Source: CAZFZT01 sp964523675 | GTDB taxonomy: Bacteria; Planctomycetota; Phycisphaerae; Phycisphaerales; SM1A02 | Assembly (NCBI GenBank): GCA_964523675.1 | Contig: CAZFZT010000004.1 | Coordinates: 1-64,000 of the forward strand | Direction of reading: 5' to 3' | DNA: 64,000 nucleotides | Shown here: in pieces, positions 1 to 9,019 of the stretch | Numbering within the stretch: the first letter of the stretch is position 1 | Layout of the letters: every line of letters begins with the position of its first letter | Notes under the pieces: generated by a model | The model's database searches: none | What the model was told of the DNA's origin: nothing | Seen by the model: only the letters and a program-made list of their open reading frames with translations | Program-made: the position numbers and the translations under genes

Positions 1-1959
1 CTTCGTGAGCACATGGAAGCACAGGAACTGACCAAGGCCCTTCATTCGGCCGTCGAATTGCAAACGCACAGCGCGTCGCTGGAAGAAGTGTTCGACGTAC
101 CCGAAGTCATCGCTGTCATCGAGTGGGCGAAACGGGACATCCCCGACGTCAAGCAGGCCGAAGATTGGCTGCTCGCGCGCGACCTGCTCTTCGCGGTCAG
201 AACACTCTATGAAGACACGGGGCGGCACAGCGAATACGAGCTTTACAACAGCCAGCTCGAACTGGTCAATCAGCGCGTGGCGCTGCTCGCCCGTTATGCG
301 CCGAAACAGTTGCATGAACTGCGAGCAAGAACGCTCGAACGCATCGGCGACGATGACGACGAGCAACCGGCATTCAACCCCGGCCTTGCACAGGACTGGC
401 GCGAGCGCCTGGATGGCGTGTCGCTCAAAATGCTGCAAGACGCCCTGACGGCAGCGGCGCGGCGGCATATCGAGACCAACGGCTGGCGGCCACTACTCGA
501 GGGCGGCATCGAATCGCTCCAGGTCTTTGCCACAACCTCGCTGCTCGATGCAACGTTCCCTTCGCTCACCGATGCCAAACGTGTCGATCGCTGGGTGGCC
601 GCGCTTGATGAGCAACGGCAGCGGCTGGCGCAGATGGACGATCGTCAACTCGATCGCAGGTTTGCAACCGAACTGCTCGACCGAATTCGCGCAGCCAATC
701 AGCAGACCATCCAGATCCAGGAAGAGGTGCTCTATCGTGAATTCGGCGACGGCGCCATGAACAAACTGGATCAGTTCTCAGAGATCATCTGGCCGGACAA
801 ACTGCGGCGGTTCCGCCAGGCCACCGAAGGAAACTTCGTCGGCGTCGGCATCATGATTCGCAATAACGAGAAGCAGGAGATCGTCGTCGTGAATCCGCTC
901 GAAGGCACTCCCGCCTACTACGCCGGGATCAAGCCCGAAGACGTGATCATTGAAGTCGATGGCGAATCGACGGTCGGCTGGTCCCTCAATGAGGCCGTCG
1001 ATCGAATCACAGGGCCGAAGGGCGTCACGGTAAAACTCGGCGTCCGGCGTGACGGGGCGGATGGAACTCTCTACTTCCCGATCGTGCGGGACGAAATCAA
1101 ACTGCGCACGGTCTACGGCTGGTGGAAGACCGGACTCAGCCGCGATGGCGAACCACAGTGGGATTGGTACATCGACCCCGCGTCGCAGATCGCCTATGTC
1201 AAGCTCACGGGTTTCAATGAGGATACCTACAGCGACCTCCTACGCGCTTGGCGGGAGATGAGCGCCGACGGCAAGCCAAACGGGTTGATCGTTGACCTCC
1301 GCTATAACCCGGGCGGGTTGTTGACTTCCGCAGTGCAGATTTCCAATCTCTTTGTGAATCATGGGATGATCGTCTCGGGCGAGAACAAGGATGGCTCAGA
1401 GGTTTGGCGGCAGTCCGCTCGGCCGCAACTTGCCGAGTTCGGCGGCGTCCCCACTGTGGTCCTAATCAACAAGGGCTCGGCCAGTGGTTCTGAAATCGTA
1501 GCCGGCGCCTTGCAAGCCCATGGAGCCGCTCTCATTATCGGTGAACGCTCCTACGGCAAGGGCAGCGTTCAGACCGTTGAGCCGTTGCAGATTCGCCGAG
1601 GCCAGCCGGTTGCTGCACTGAAACTCACGACGCAGTATTACCGTCTCCCGCCTGAACGTCCCGGCCAATCTGGCCGCCTGGTACACCGCCGACCTGGTGC
1701 AGATGTCTGGGGTGTCGACCCTGATCTTGAAGTTCCAATGTCGACGAAGCAGATCGAGAAGGCGTACTTTCTGCGACAGGAAGCGGACCTGATCCCTGAA
1801 GATGAACACGGCCGTCCGAATCCCGACGCTCCGGATCGACCGAACATCAATGACCTGCTCACAAAGGGTATCGATCCTCAAGTCGAAATGGCGCTGCTGG
1901 TCCTCCAAGCAAGAGCGCTTGCGCCGATCGCGGAAGATCATCGGCGCGCAGCGCGCTAA
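1..1959 (+). CDS. S41-family C-terminal processing protease (5' end may lie outside window)
   Basis: Carboxy-terminal processing peptidase, expected to act in the periplasm or at the envelope on damaged or tagged proteins. Numbering from the first ATG (base 13) gives 648 residues. Residues about 272-350 form a PDZ domain (FVGVGIMIRNN, then AGIKPEDVI). The S41 core follows, with VDLRYNPGG at 428-435, the serine motif GSASGSE at 488-494 and SYGKGSVQ at 513-520. S491 and K516 are 25 residues apart, the spacing expected of the Ser/Lys dyad. The alpha-helical N-terminal 260 residues lack a signal peptide, and the frame stays open to base 1. The true start is therefore probably upstream, and I treat the gene as possibly 5'-truncated. 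Family assignment is firm; the substrate is unknown. Confidence 0.9.
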   Translation, partial: LREHMEAQELTKALHSAVELQTHSASLEEVFDVPEVIAVIEWAKRDIPDVKQAEDWLLARDLLFAVRTLYEDTGRHSEYELYNSQLELVNQRVALLARYAPKQLHELRARTLERIGDDDDEQPAFNPGLAQDWRERLDGVSLKMLQDALTAAARRHIETNGWRPLLEGGIESLQVFATTSLLDATFPSLTDAKRVDRWVAALDEQRQRLAQMDDRQLDRRFATELLDRIRAANQQTIQIQEEVLYREFGDGAMNKLDQFSEIIWPDKLRRFRQATEGNFVGVGIMIRNNEKQEIVVVNPLEGTPAYYAGIKPEDVIIEVDGESTVGWSLNEAVDRITGPKGVTVKLGVRRDGADGTLYFPIVRDEIKLRTVYGWWKTGLSRDGEPQWDWYIDPASQIAYVKLTGFNEDTYSDLLRAWREMSADGKPNGLIVDLRYNPGGLLTSAVQISNLFVNHGMIVSGENKDGSEVWRQSARPQLAEFGGVPTVVLINKGSASGSEIVAGALQAHGAALIIGERSYGKGSVQTVEPLQIRRGQPVAALKLTTQYYRLPPERPGQSGRLVHRRPGADVWGVDPDLEVPMSTKQIEKAYFLRQEADLIPEDEHGRPNPDAPDRPNINDLLTKGIDPQVEMALLVLQARALAPIAEDHRRAAR

Positions 1960-2007
1960 GCGGTGCCGCCGAGGTCGGCACACTTATGAAGCCGCACAGC
2001 GGCTGAA

Positions 2008-2313
2008 TCAGATGTCGCTTTCAAAGAACTTCAAGACGGCTGGACCCACTGTGATCTCCATGCCGTCCTGAAGGCGAACGCGATCGGCGATCCGCTCGCC
2101 GTTGAGGAAGGTGCCTGCCTTGGAACCGAGGTCTCGGAGAATCAGGTCTTCACCCTCGCGTTCGATGGCGCAATGTTCACGTGACACGCTCATCGCCTTG
2201 ATCCGCACGTCGCACGAGTCATCGCGTCCCACAAGCAGTTCCTCATGATCGCCCAATGCAAAGGCGCGCAACAGCGAGCCCGTCTTTTTGCTGCACACGT
2301 GAAGTTCCATCAT
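2008..2313 (-). CDS. FHA-domain phosphothreonine-binding protein
   Basis: A 101-residue protein that is essentially one forkhead-associated domain. The conserved GR (29-30), SREH (44-47) and NG (71-72) motifs that build the phosphopeptide-binding loops are all visible. Such stand-alone FHA proteins read Ser/Thr-kinase signalling, and no kinase gene is nearby. It has no signal peptide and should be cytosolic. The gene is convergent with the S41 protease and has its own promoter-like sequence at 2361-2389. It starts with two consecutive ATG codons, either of which would work. The domain call is firm; the partner protein is unknown. Confidence 0.88.
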   Translation of the reverse strand: MMELHVCSKKTGSLLRAFALGDHEELLVGRDDSCDVRIKAMSVSREHCAIEREGEDLILRDLGSKAGTFLNGERIADRVRLQDGMEITVGPAVLKFFESDI

Positions 2314-2360
2314 GGGATCGATACTGACTCCTGACTGGCGGTGAGGCCGTTGTTAAGCTC

Positions 2361-2389
2361 ATTATGACACATTCAAGAGACGATGCCAA
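2361..2389 (-). promoter_or_regulatory. sigma70-like promoter for the FHA gene
   Basis: On the minus strand, TTGGCA (2384-2389) is separated by 17 bases from CATAAT (2361-2366). This puts the transcription start near base 2354, about 40 bases before the FHA start codon. Spacing is ideal and both hexamers are close to consensus. Confidence 0.6.
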
Positions 2390-2560
2390 CCGTGAAGCAT
2401 GGTGAAGAACCTATTCAAGGTTACGGGACGTTCGCGAGGGAAGTTCCCGCCTGAAAGTTCGCCGACAGGTTCCGAAGCGACCAGAAGCCATGGACCCTGC
2501 GCCGCCGGATGACAGGTCTTGGAAGGATGACCTCCGACACCTCTGGTACACTTGCGAGTC

Positions 2561-3814
2561 ATGCGGCGACTGGCGGATGTCTGTTACGGAGTCGCGGCCT
2601 CCCTCACCGCCCCCATATGGCTGCCGCGGATGATTCGGACGGGCAAGCACTGCACGGATTGGGCAGCCCGGCTCGGCCGAATCTCGCACATTCCTAGACC
2701 CACCCAGCGTCGCCGCGTCCTCATTCATGCGGTCTCCGTTGGCGAGGTCAATGCCTGCCGGCTCCTGATCGAGCATCTGCTTTCGGAATCAGATCGTCTG
2801 GAACCGGTCCTCGCCGTCACCACCGACACCGGCTTCGCCAGGGCGCGGGCACTGTTCAGCTCCCGGCTGCGCATTGTTCGCTACCCATTCGACTTCTCGT
2901 TCGCTGTGGACCGATTCCTTGATGCGATTTCTCCGGACCTCGTGGTGCTGGTTGAACTTGAAGTCTGGCCGAACTTCGTAAGCACATGCGTTCAAAGGCA
3001 GATTCCCGTATTCGTCATCAACGGCCGGCTCACGGCGCGGAGCCACGGTCGCTACCGTCTCATTCGCCCCCTCGTTCAACCAACGTTCGGTCGACTGGCA
3101 CTGGTTGCTGCGCAGACGCACGAGTATGCCAAGCGATTCGCTGACCTTGGCACTCCGGCTGAGCGCATCCAAGTCACCGGAACGATGAAATGGGATACCG
3201 CTCAGATCGCTGATGAAGTCGAGGGTGCGCGTGCGCTCGCATTTGAAATGGGAATCGATCGCTCGCGCCCGTTGGTCGTGGCCGGCTCGACCGCTCCCGG
3301 AGAGCATGAATTGCTCCATGCCGCGATCCCGAGCAGCGTGCAGTTATTGTGCGCACCGCGCAAGCCGGAATGGTTCGAGGAGGCAGCGCAGGCGATGCCC
3401 GGCTGTGTGAGGCGATCACAGCGCAACGGCGCGCGACGAGGCGAGCCGGTGCATCGGTTTCTCCTGGACACGATCGGGGAGTTGAGGCAGGCGTACGCGC
3501 TCGCCGACCTTGTCATCGTCGGCCGCACGTTCAGAGACTTGGGCGGGTCGGACATGATCGAGCCCGTCGCGCTCGGTAAAGCGGTCATCGTCGGCCCACA
3601 TGTGAGCAATTTCCGCGACGTAGTTGACGCGCTGCTTGCGGGCCGAGGCCTGGTGCAACTGGACGCCGGCGGTTTAGCAGAGGCGGTCAGGGAACTGCTG
3701 GATGAGCCCGCCCAGCGTGCTTCACTTGCGCAGCGTGGCCGCGACGTGATTCGAACACATCAGGGTGCTACCGGCCGGCACATAGAGCTGATCCTTAGCG
3801 CCTTGAGCCAATGA
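2561..3814 (+). CDS. kdtA: 3-deoxy-D-manno-octulosonic acid (Kdo) transferase
   Basis: GT30-family transferase that adds Kdo from CMP-Kdo to lipid A precursors at the inner membrane. The ATG at 2561 gives 417 residues, normal for WaaA/KdtA; a TTG three codons upstream is also open. The N-terminal helix (VCYGVAASLTAPIWLP) fits membrane anchoring. The HAVSVGEV motif near residue 50 contains the conserved catalytic glutamate. NGRLTARS, TGTMKWD and the C-terminal GRTFRDLGGSDMIEPVALGK nucleotide-binding stretch are typical of the family. Its presence implies a Kdo-containing outer membrane. A palindromic hairpin follows 6 bases after the stop codon. Confidence 0.95.
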   Translation: MRRLADVCYGVAASLTAPIWLPRMIRTGKHCTDWAARLGRISHIPRPTQRRRVLIHAVSVGEVNACRLLIEHLLSESDRLEPVLAVTTDTGFARARALFSSRLRIVRYPFDFSFAVDRFLDAISPDLVVLVELEVWPNFVSTCVQRQIPVFVINGRLTARSHGRYRLIRPLVQPTFGRLALVAAQTHEYAKRFADLGTPAERIQVTGTMKWDTAQIADEVEGARALAFEMGIDRSRPLVVAGSTAPGEHELLHAAIPSSVQLLCAPRKPEWFEEAAQAMPGCVRRSQRNGARRGEPVHRFLLDTIGELRQAYALADLVIVGRTFRDLGGSDMIEPVALGKAVIVGPHVSNFRDVVDALLAGRGLVQLDAGGLAEAVRELLDEPAQRASLAQRGRDVIRTHQGATGRHIELILSALSQ

Positions 3815-3819
3815 AAATT

Positions 3820-3850
3820 CGCCGTTTCAGCAACGTGTGCTGAAACGGCG
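3820..3850. terminator. bidirectional hairpin between convergent genes
   Basis: A perfect 11-bp stem (CGCCGTTTCAG at 3820-3830, CTGAAACGGCG at 3840-3850) with a 9-base loop lies just after kdtA. On the minus strand the hairpin is followed by AATTTT, so it resembles an intrinsic terminator for the esterase gene read from the other side. On the plus strand no T tract follows. Confidence 0.6.
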
Positions 3851-4041
3851 AGGGAGGAGAAAGAAGAAAGAGATCCTCGGGAGTATTCGGGGGTGTCTGA
3901 CGTTGGTACGTTCGGCATTACAGAAAGGTTCGCCCTTCCGAAAACCTGTCGCACACGAACGTATTGTTCGCACGGCGCAGCCATATATCAATTGGATTTG
4001 ATCGGCAACACTTCCTAATCGACATGATTCTTTTGACCGAC
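3851..4041. other. intergenic tail, nothing further recognised
   Basis: About 190 bases between the terminator hairpin and the stop of the convergent esterase gene. I see no open frame with coding character, no tRNA and no strong promoter. Confidence 0.5.
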
Positions 4042-5070
4042 TCACGCAGGCGCAGCGTGCACATCTGAGAGATTCAACTCCACATCCTGAACGGCTGTGC
4101 CTGGATCAACAGTCGGTTCAAGGAAGACTGGATGAAGTCGCTCGAAGACCGCGTGCCGCCGCGCATCGGCAATGCCCCCGTCGAAATGGCCATATCGCAC
4201 AACGTAACGCCATTTCTGTTCGCCAGGCAAGCCGGGCAGAGCATTGAAAACGGCAGCCGCTGAAGGAGCAGGCACGACGTCATCTAAACATGCGAGCTTG
4301 CACAGAACTGCGGAGCGTACCCCTCTTGCGTGAAATGCTGCATCAAAAAGTTCGAGGGTCATGAGCAGCTCGTCGGAAGCCAAGCGCAGCCGCTCATGCA
4401 ACTTGTTGACAAGCCGCCCGCTTCCGCTGCAGTACTTTCCACGCCGCCATCGCCAGTCACCGAACGTCGGCAACCCGATCGCGATGCGAGCCGGCGGATC
4501 ACCGAGCGACTCGAGCACCGCTGCGGCTATGACGGCAAGCCCTCCGCCCAGTGATTCGCCATGCAACATGATCGGCATGTCCGCTCCAAGTTTCCGCCTT
4601 GCACATCGAAACGCCTGCACGACATCAGCCACTGCACCCCGCAGGATCCAGCCATCGCGTGATTCGATGCAGTGCATGATCCATTCATCGCGAAGGTCGC
4701 CGATGTCGAGTGTTGACGGCGGATAGCCACGTACGCGCAAACGCAATGTCGCCAAACCTCGCTTCAACCACGGCTCCAGTTCGTCAGGAAACTCCGGTTC
4801 AGCCGCGGAACCATGCGTTGTGATCACCAGGCCGCGTGGCTTCTGCTTCGGCATCGTCATGCGCGCGATCACGCGCACCGATCGCATCGACGGGATGATC
4901 AGCCGGTTGACTGGTGCATCGGATGAGCCGTACCAGGCATCGGAGAGCGTCATCACTTCCTCGCAGAACTCCTGCCAGTATGGCCTGAAGTCATCAGGCA
5001 GCGGCCGCTCGACGCAATGCGATAACGTTTGCACAGGCGAGAGACCATAATCCTCAGGTGCGGAGATCAC
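4042..5070 (-). CDS. AXE1-family (acetylxylan esterase / cephalosporin-C deacetylase-like) alpha/beta hydrolase
   Basis: A 342-residue alpha/beta hydrolase. The nucleophile elbow HGESLGGG puts the serine at 173. The acid is D263 (CLDDVVPAP) and the histidine is H295 (YGHFDGG), the order and spacing of the AXE1 family. The upstream oxyanion region reads ITTHGSAAEP. Members deacetylate short xylo-oligosaccharides and other small esters. There is no signal peptide, so the substrate is likely taken up first. The start lies 18 bases downstream of the GAF/REC gene, suggesting co-transcription. The exact substrate cannot be read from sequence. Confidence 0.85.
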   Translation of the reverse strand: MISAPEDYGLSPVQTLSHCVERPLPDDFRPYWQEFCEEVMTLSDAWYGSSDAPVNRLIIPSMRSVRVIARMTMPKQKPRGLVITTHGSAAEPEFPDELEPWLKRGLATLRLRVRGYPPSTLDIGDLRDEWIMHCIESRDGWILRGAVADVVQAFRCARRKLGADMPIMLHGESLGGGLAVIAAAVLESLGDPPARIAIGLPTFGDWRWRRGKYCSGSGRLVNKLHERLRLASDELLMTLELFDAAFHARGVRSAVLCKLACLDDVVPAPSAAAVFNALPGLPGEQKWRYVVRYGHFDGGIADARRHAVFERLHPVFLEPTVDPGTAVQDVELNLSDVHAAPA

Positions 5071-5088
5071 AGCTCAAGTGTAATCGAC

Positions 5089-6867
5089 CTACGACTGCGT
5101 CAGCGCCTTGCTGACCGCCTCGGTCAACTGCGCCGCCTGGAACGGCTTAAACAGGAAGGAGTTGAGCCCTTCCTGCGAGGAGCGGACGATCGAATGGTGC
5201 GGGTCATAGCCGAAGCCGGTCATCAGAATGACCGGTATGTCAGCATTCATCTTCTTGGCTGCTCGGAACACTTCGTAGCCATTGCGATCCGGCATCTTGA
5301 TATCCGAGATCACGAGGTCGTAGGTGTCGCCTTGCTTCGTCAGCCGTTCGATGGTGTTGATGGTTTCATTGCCATCCTTACACACGGTCACGTGTGCGCC
5401 TTTCTGCGTCAGAATCGAACAGATCGTATCGCGAATGGTCGGCTCGTCGTCTGCAACGAGTATGCGTTTATCTTTGAGCAGCGGATCGACATCGTGCTTG
5501 CGCAGTTCCTGCTCCGCACCAAAGATCGTCTTGGCGCCGCGCGTGCAAGCAGAGACGCGGTCGCGAAGCCCGACTGCCGATTGCAGAATGCGCGCCACAT
5601 CGCCGCGCACCGCCTCATCACCTTCAAACTGTCGGAGCAGTTCGCGCGCCTTGGTGGTGATCTCATCCAGCGGCTCGCTCAGTTCCGAGAGCACGTTCTG
5701 CGCGATCTGCTCGTTGGTCGTGAACCGCTCCACCACCATTAAATCAAGGATGTTCATGGCGATGGCGATATACCTGCCAAGAATCTGCGCAAAGCGCCGG
5801 TCATTTTCATCGAAAGCGCCGACGGTGAACGACTCCGCGTTGAAAACGCCGATCACCTGATCGTGCAGGTAGAGCGGGACGGTCAGCGAGCTTCGGGCGT
5901 TATCCAGCCCCTCCCGATACATCGGGTCCTGCTGAACGTCGGGGCACAGATACGATTCGCCCGTCGCCGCCACGAATCCCGAGATGCCGTTCCCTTCGCG
6001 CTCAGCATAAATCACTTCGCCGATTTTCAGCGGCTCGATTCCGACGGCGATCACCAGTTCGAGTTGATTCGTCTCCTTGTTGAGCAGACGAATCTCAAAG
6101 TTATCGAAGTTTAGAAGATCATGCACATACTGCACGATTTTTTGCTCAAGCCACTTCAGCCGCTCCGCCATGTTCATTCGGGCGATCTCGGCTGACTGAA
6201 TCTTCATCAACTCAGACCCGGCGGAATCAATGGCATCGATCTTGCTCTGCAGCGTGCGACTGGCAGTGACATCCCACAGCACGCCGACGACCGAAGACGT
6301 ATGCACCTGCCCGTCCTGATCCGACTCGATCGGCGACACCACGACCTCGTAGTAACGCGAATCGTATTGGAACGCAAAGACCTGCCGACGCTGGCCGTCC
6401 GAAAGAGGAGTGGCATCATCGTGCCCGGCCGAAGCCGCGCCGTCTCCTAATGCACGTCGATCGCTGCGTGATGCGAATCGGCCGTCGTTGAACCAGAGAA
6501 TCGCCTGTGCGCAGGTCTCTACAAACTCCTCTCGGAGCTCAGCCGGCAATCGTTTGAGTTTGAGATTTGCCCAGATCAGTTCACCCTGTTCCCCCACCAC
6601 GCCCACGCCTTCGCCAAGATGCTGCAGGATCGTTGCCGCCCCCTTTGGTGCGGCCGCTCGGCTCAGTTCCGGCAACTGCTCCCAGAGGCAGAGCACCGGA
6701 CCAGCCGAGGGATCCTCCAAGGCCTTTTTCGCTTCCGCCGCGTCCGCGACCTCAACGATGTCAAACACCCGCTTGAGCGACTCGATCTCGTCAGGGTCGA
6801 GCGACCACGGCCTGGCGCCGGACGAGGCGGACCGAAGAAGCACCAGACGTGAGCGGGTGGAGTTCAT
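5089..6867 (-). CDS. PAS/GAF sensor protein with C-terminal response-regulator receiver
   Basis: The ATG at 6867 gives 592 residues; an upstream ATG at 6978 would add 37 low-quality residues. A weak PAS-like region comes first, followed by a short coiled coil. A GAF domain follows (NFEIRLLNKETNQLELV through SLTVPLYLHDQVIGVFNAES). Counting from 6978, the C-terminal 128 residues are a receiver domain: acidic pair in LVADDEP, phospho-acceptor D559 in VISDIKMPD, and K611 in FLFKPF. A helical segment lies between GAF and REC, but I see no phospho-accepting histidine and no HATPase domain. It therefore looks like a sensor-regulator without kinase or DNA-binding output. The partner kinase must be elsewhere. 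Confidence 0.85.
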   Translation of the reverse strand: MNSTRSRLVLLRSASSGARPWSLDPDEIESLKRVFDIVEVADAAEAKKALEDPSAGPVLCLWEQLPELSRAAAPKGAATILQHLGEGVGVVGEQGELIWANLKLKRLPAELREEFVETCAQAILWFNDGRFASRSDRRALGDGAASAGHDDATPLSDGQRRQVFAFQYDSRYYEVVVSPIESDQDGQVHTSSVVGVLWDVTASRTLQSKIDAIDSAGSELMKIQSAEIARMNMAERLKWLEQKIVQYVHDLLNFDNFEIRLLNKETNQLELVIAVGIEPLKIGEVIYAEREGNGISGFVAATGESYLCPDVQQDPMYREGLDNARSSLTVPLYLHDQVIGVFNAESFTVGAFDENDRRFAQILGRYIAIAMNILDLMVVERFTTNEQIAQNVLSELSEPLDEITTKARELLRQFEGDEAVRGDVARILQSAVGLRDRVSACTRGAKTIFGAEQELRKHDVDPLLKDKRILVADDEPTIRDTICSILTQKGAHVTVCKDGNETINTIERLTKQGDTYDLVISDIKMPDRNGYEVFRAAKKMNADIPVILMTGFGYDPHHSIVRSSQEGLNSFLFKPFQAAQLTEAVSKALTQS

Positions 6868-7358
6868 GGCTGAGTGAGCAGTTACCAGCGAGCCAAACCA
6901 AGAGTGTACGCTTAGCGGCCGCTGTTGCAATGAGAATCTTCGGCCAAGCGACGTCGGCCTCTTGTTCATTCGGCTCATGCGCGCAAAAAGATTCCCATTT
7001 CGTCTGGCTGTTCGCCACGAGGACCCAGATCAGCCCTGTACGCATCGCGGCCACACGCCATGCGACCCGCAGACGACGCCCCGCTCACCGGCTCGAACAC
7101 CCTGCCGGAACGCCGCGCTCACCGCAGGGCTCGCACCGGAGGACACAGCGATGGTGATGCAGTGCGAACAGATTCAACGTCGTGTGCGGGGCCAAGGGTG
7201 GCTCAGCCCGCTGGGCGGCCTTCCAAAGTGGCGATGCATCCCCTCGCAGCACCAGCATTCGGCGCGTTCCCACAGGCGGACGAAGGCGGGCTACCATACA
7301 GGTCCGATCGGTTTCCGGACCTTTCGCGCCTGCCGGGCCGATACTCCTCCAGTCCTCC
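6868..7358. other. divergent intergenic region (about 490 bases)
   Basis: Separates the minus-strand sensor gene from the plus-strand ABC operon and must hold both promoters. Several frames run through it without coding character, including the 37-codon extension of the sensor gene and a 59-codon extension of the ATPase gene. I could not single out a convincing promoter. Confidence 0.4.
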
Positions 7359-8306
7359 ATGATTGTCGCCAACCGTCTCACCAAGCAGTTTGGCCGAATC
7401 CGCGCCGTCGATGGAATCGACTTTGAGATTCCATCTGGTCAGGTCGTCGGGTTCCTCGGCCCCAACGGCGCAGGAAAGACCACGACAATCCGCATGATCG
7501 CCGGTTTCCTGCCGCCCACGAGTGGCTGCGTCCGCGTGGACGGGCTGGATGTCGCGATGCATTCGCGCGACGTTCGCAGACGCATCGGCTATCTGCCCGA
7601 GGCCGCCCCGCTGTACACCGAAATGCGCGTTGCGGAGTATCTGCGATTTCGCGCGAAGCTGTTCGGCATCGAGCGCGGCCGGATGCGCTCAGCAATCGAT
7701 CTGGCGCTGTCGCGATGCGCGATTGACGATGTTCGCAAGCGGCCGATCAATCAACTTTCAAAGGGCTACCGGCAGCGCGTGGGCCTTGCCGCGGCGATCC
7801 TCCATCAGCCACCCGTGCTCATCCTTGATGAGCCGACCGTTGGACTCGACCCCACGCAGATCCGTCAGATCAGGGCGCTCATTCGCTCTTTGGTGACCGA
7901 TGGCGGGCATACGATTTTGCTCTCCACACACATTCTGCCCGAGGTCGAGTTGACGTGCGATCGGGTGCTGATGATCGCGCGCGGCCGGATTCAGGCGTCA
8001 GGCACACTCGATGAGTTGCGAACCCGCGCAGCCGGGAGCAGTAGATATATCCTCGAAGTTGACAACGCTGCGGCCGAGTCGGCGTTTCGGACGGTGCCTG
8101 GCGTGGCGGCCGTTGAGAGCATGGTGCTTGACGGGAAGTGGCGGCGCATCAGCATCACGGCGGATGGCGATTCAAACGATCTGCGCGAAGCGCTGGCGGG
8201 CGCGGCCGCAAAGGCCGGCGCGACTGCCCGCGAACTTCGGAGAGAAGCGCCATCCCTGGAACAACTGTTCATCCAAACAGCAGCCCATGCGGAGGCGCCG
8301 GCATGA
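7359..8306 (+). CDS. ABC transporter ATP-binding protein, GldA/ABC-2 type
   Basis: A 315-residue ATPase from the ATG at 7359 (MIVANRLTKQFG). An upstream in-frame start at 7182 adds 59 residues without homology and is not preferred. Walker A GPNGAGKTT is at 34-42, signature LSKGYRQ at 133-139 and Walker B VLILDEP at 153-159. It should power the permease encoded next, which overlaps it by the ATGA quadruplet at 8303. With the permease, GldG-like and DUF4340 genes it forms the four-gene arrangement known from Bacteroidota gliding loci and widely found elsewhere. What it exports is not known. Confidence 0.93.
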   Translation: MIVANRLTKQFGRIRAVDGIDFEIPSGQVVGFLGPNGAGKTTTIRMIAGFLPPTSGCVRVDGLDVAMHSRDVRRRIGYLPEAAPLYTEMRVAEYLRFRAKLFGIERGRMRSAIDLALSRCAIDDVRKRPINQLSKGYRQRVGLAAAILHQPPVLILDEPTVGLDPTQIRQIRALIRSLVTDGGHTILLSTHILPEVELTCDRVLMIARGRIQASGTLDELRTRAAGSSRYILEVDNAAAESAFRTVPGVAAVESMVLDGKWRRISITADGDSNDLREALAGAAAKAGATARELRREAPSLEQLFIQTAAHAEAPA

Positions 8307-9019
8307 AAAGCGCCCTCGCCATTGCCGGCCGCGAGATTCGCGCGTACTTTCTCACGCCGAGCGGGTACATCATTACTGCGCTGTTTCTTCTCATGTGCGG
8401 CTTGATGTTCGCGCTCGTGGGCTTCGGCGAGGGAGAAGTTGCCTCACTTCGTTCAGTCTTCGGTCTTGGCACGTGGATGCTCACCTTCATCGCGCCCGCC
8501 GTCACGATGCGACTCATCAGTGAAGAGTTGCGACTTGGGACGTTCGAATCGTTAATGACATCGCCGGTGCGCGAGGAAGAAATCATTGCAGGCAAATTCC
8601 TCGGCGCAATGGGATTCCTGCTTCTCATGCTCACGCCCACACTGATTCTGGTGGCTGCGCTGGAGATCTACGGCCGGCCGGATTACGGCGAACTCGCGTG
8701 CGGCTACCTCGGGCTCGTGCTTGCCGGGGCCGCCTACGTGGCCAGCGGCATCCTGGCCTCGACGTTCACGAATTCGCAGCCGGTTTCGTTTCTTCTCGCG
8801 CTGTTCTTCTGGCTGGCGCTGGGCATCGGAACAAAGATCGCGCCCATGCACCTCGACGATCGGCTCGCCACGCTCGCCTTCTCAATTGATCCTGATGTGC
8901 GCCTGCGCGACTTCACCATCGGCCTGATCGATACTTCCAACGTCGTGTTCTTTCTGTCCATCGCAGCGGTGTTCCTGATCGGTGCTTCCACTTCACTTCG
9001 CGCAAGGAGGGTGGCGTGA
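8303..9019 (+). CDS. ABC-2 type permease, GldF-like
   Basis: A 238-residue integral membrane protein with about six hydrophobic segments (for example YIITALFLLMCGLMFALVGF and FLLLMLTPTLILVAAL). The motif GTFESLMTSPVREEEIIAGKFLGA, between the second and third segments, is characteristic of GldF/NosY-like permeases. It starts in the ATGA overlap with the ATPase gene. Its stop overlaps the start of the next gene. It should form the membrane channel for the 7359 ATPase. Confidence 0.92.
   Translation: MKSALAIAGREIRAYFLTPSGYIITALFLLMCGLMFALVGFGEGEVASLRSVFGLGTWMLTFIAPAVTMRLISEELRLGTFESLMTSPVREEEIIAGKFLGAMGFLLLMLTPTLILVAALEIYGRPDYGELACGYLGLVLAGAAYVASGILASTFTNSQPVSFLLALFFWLALGIGTKIAPMHLDDRLATLAFSIDPDVRLRDFTIGLIDTSNVVFFLSIAAVFLIGASTSLRARRVA

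Noticed and set aside
1462..1983. 173-codon minus-strand frame opposite the S41 protease
   Set aside because: It lies almost wholly within the S41 coding sequence, its last 24 bases run past the stop at 1959, and no homology or start context is seen.
7182..7358. 59-codon upstream extension of the ABC ATPase
   Set aside because: No family homology; the ABC domain and normal start are at 7359.
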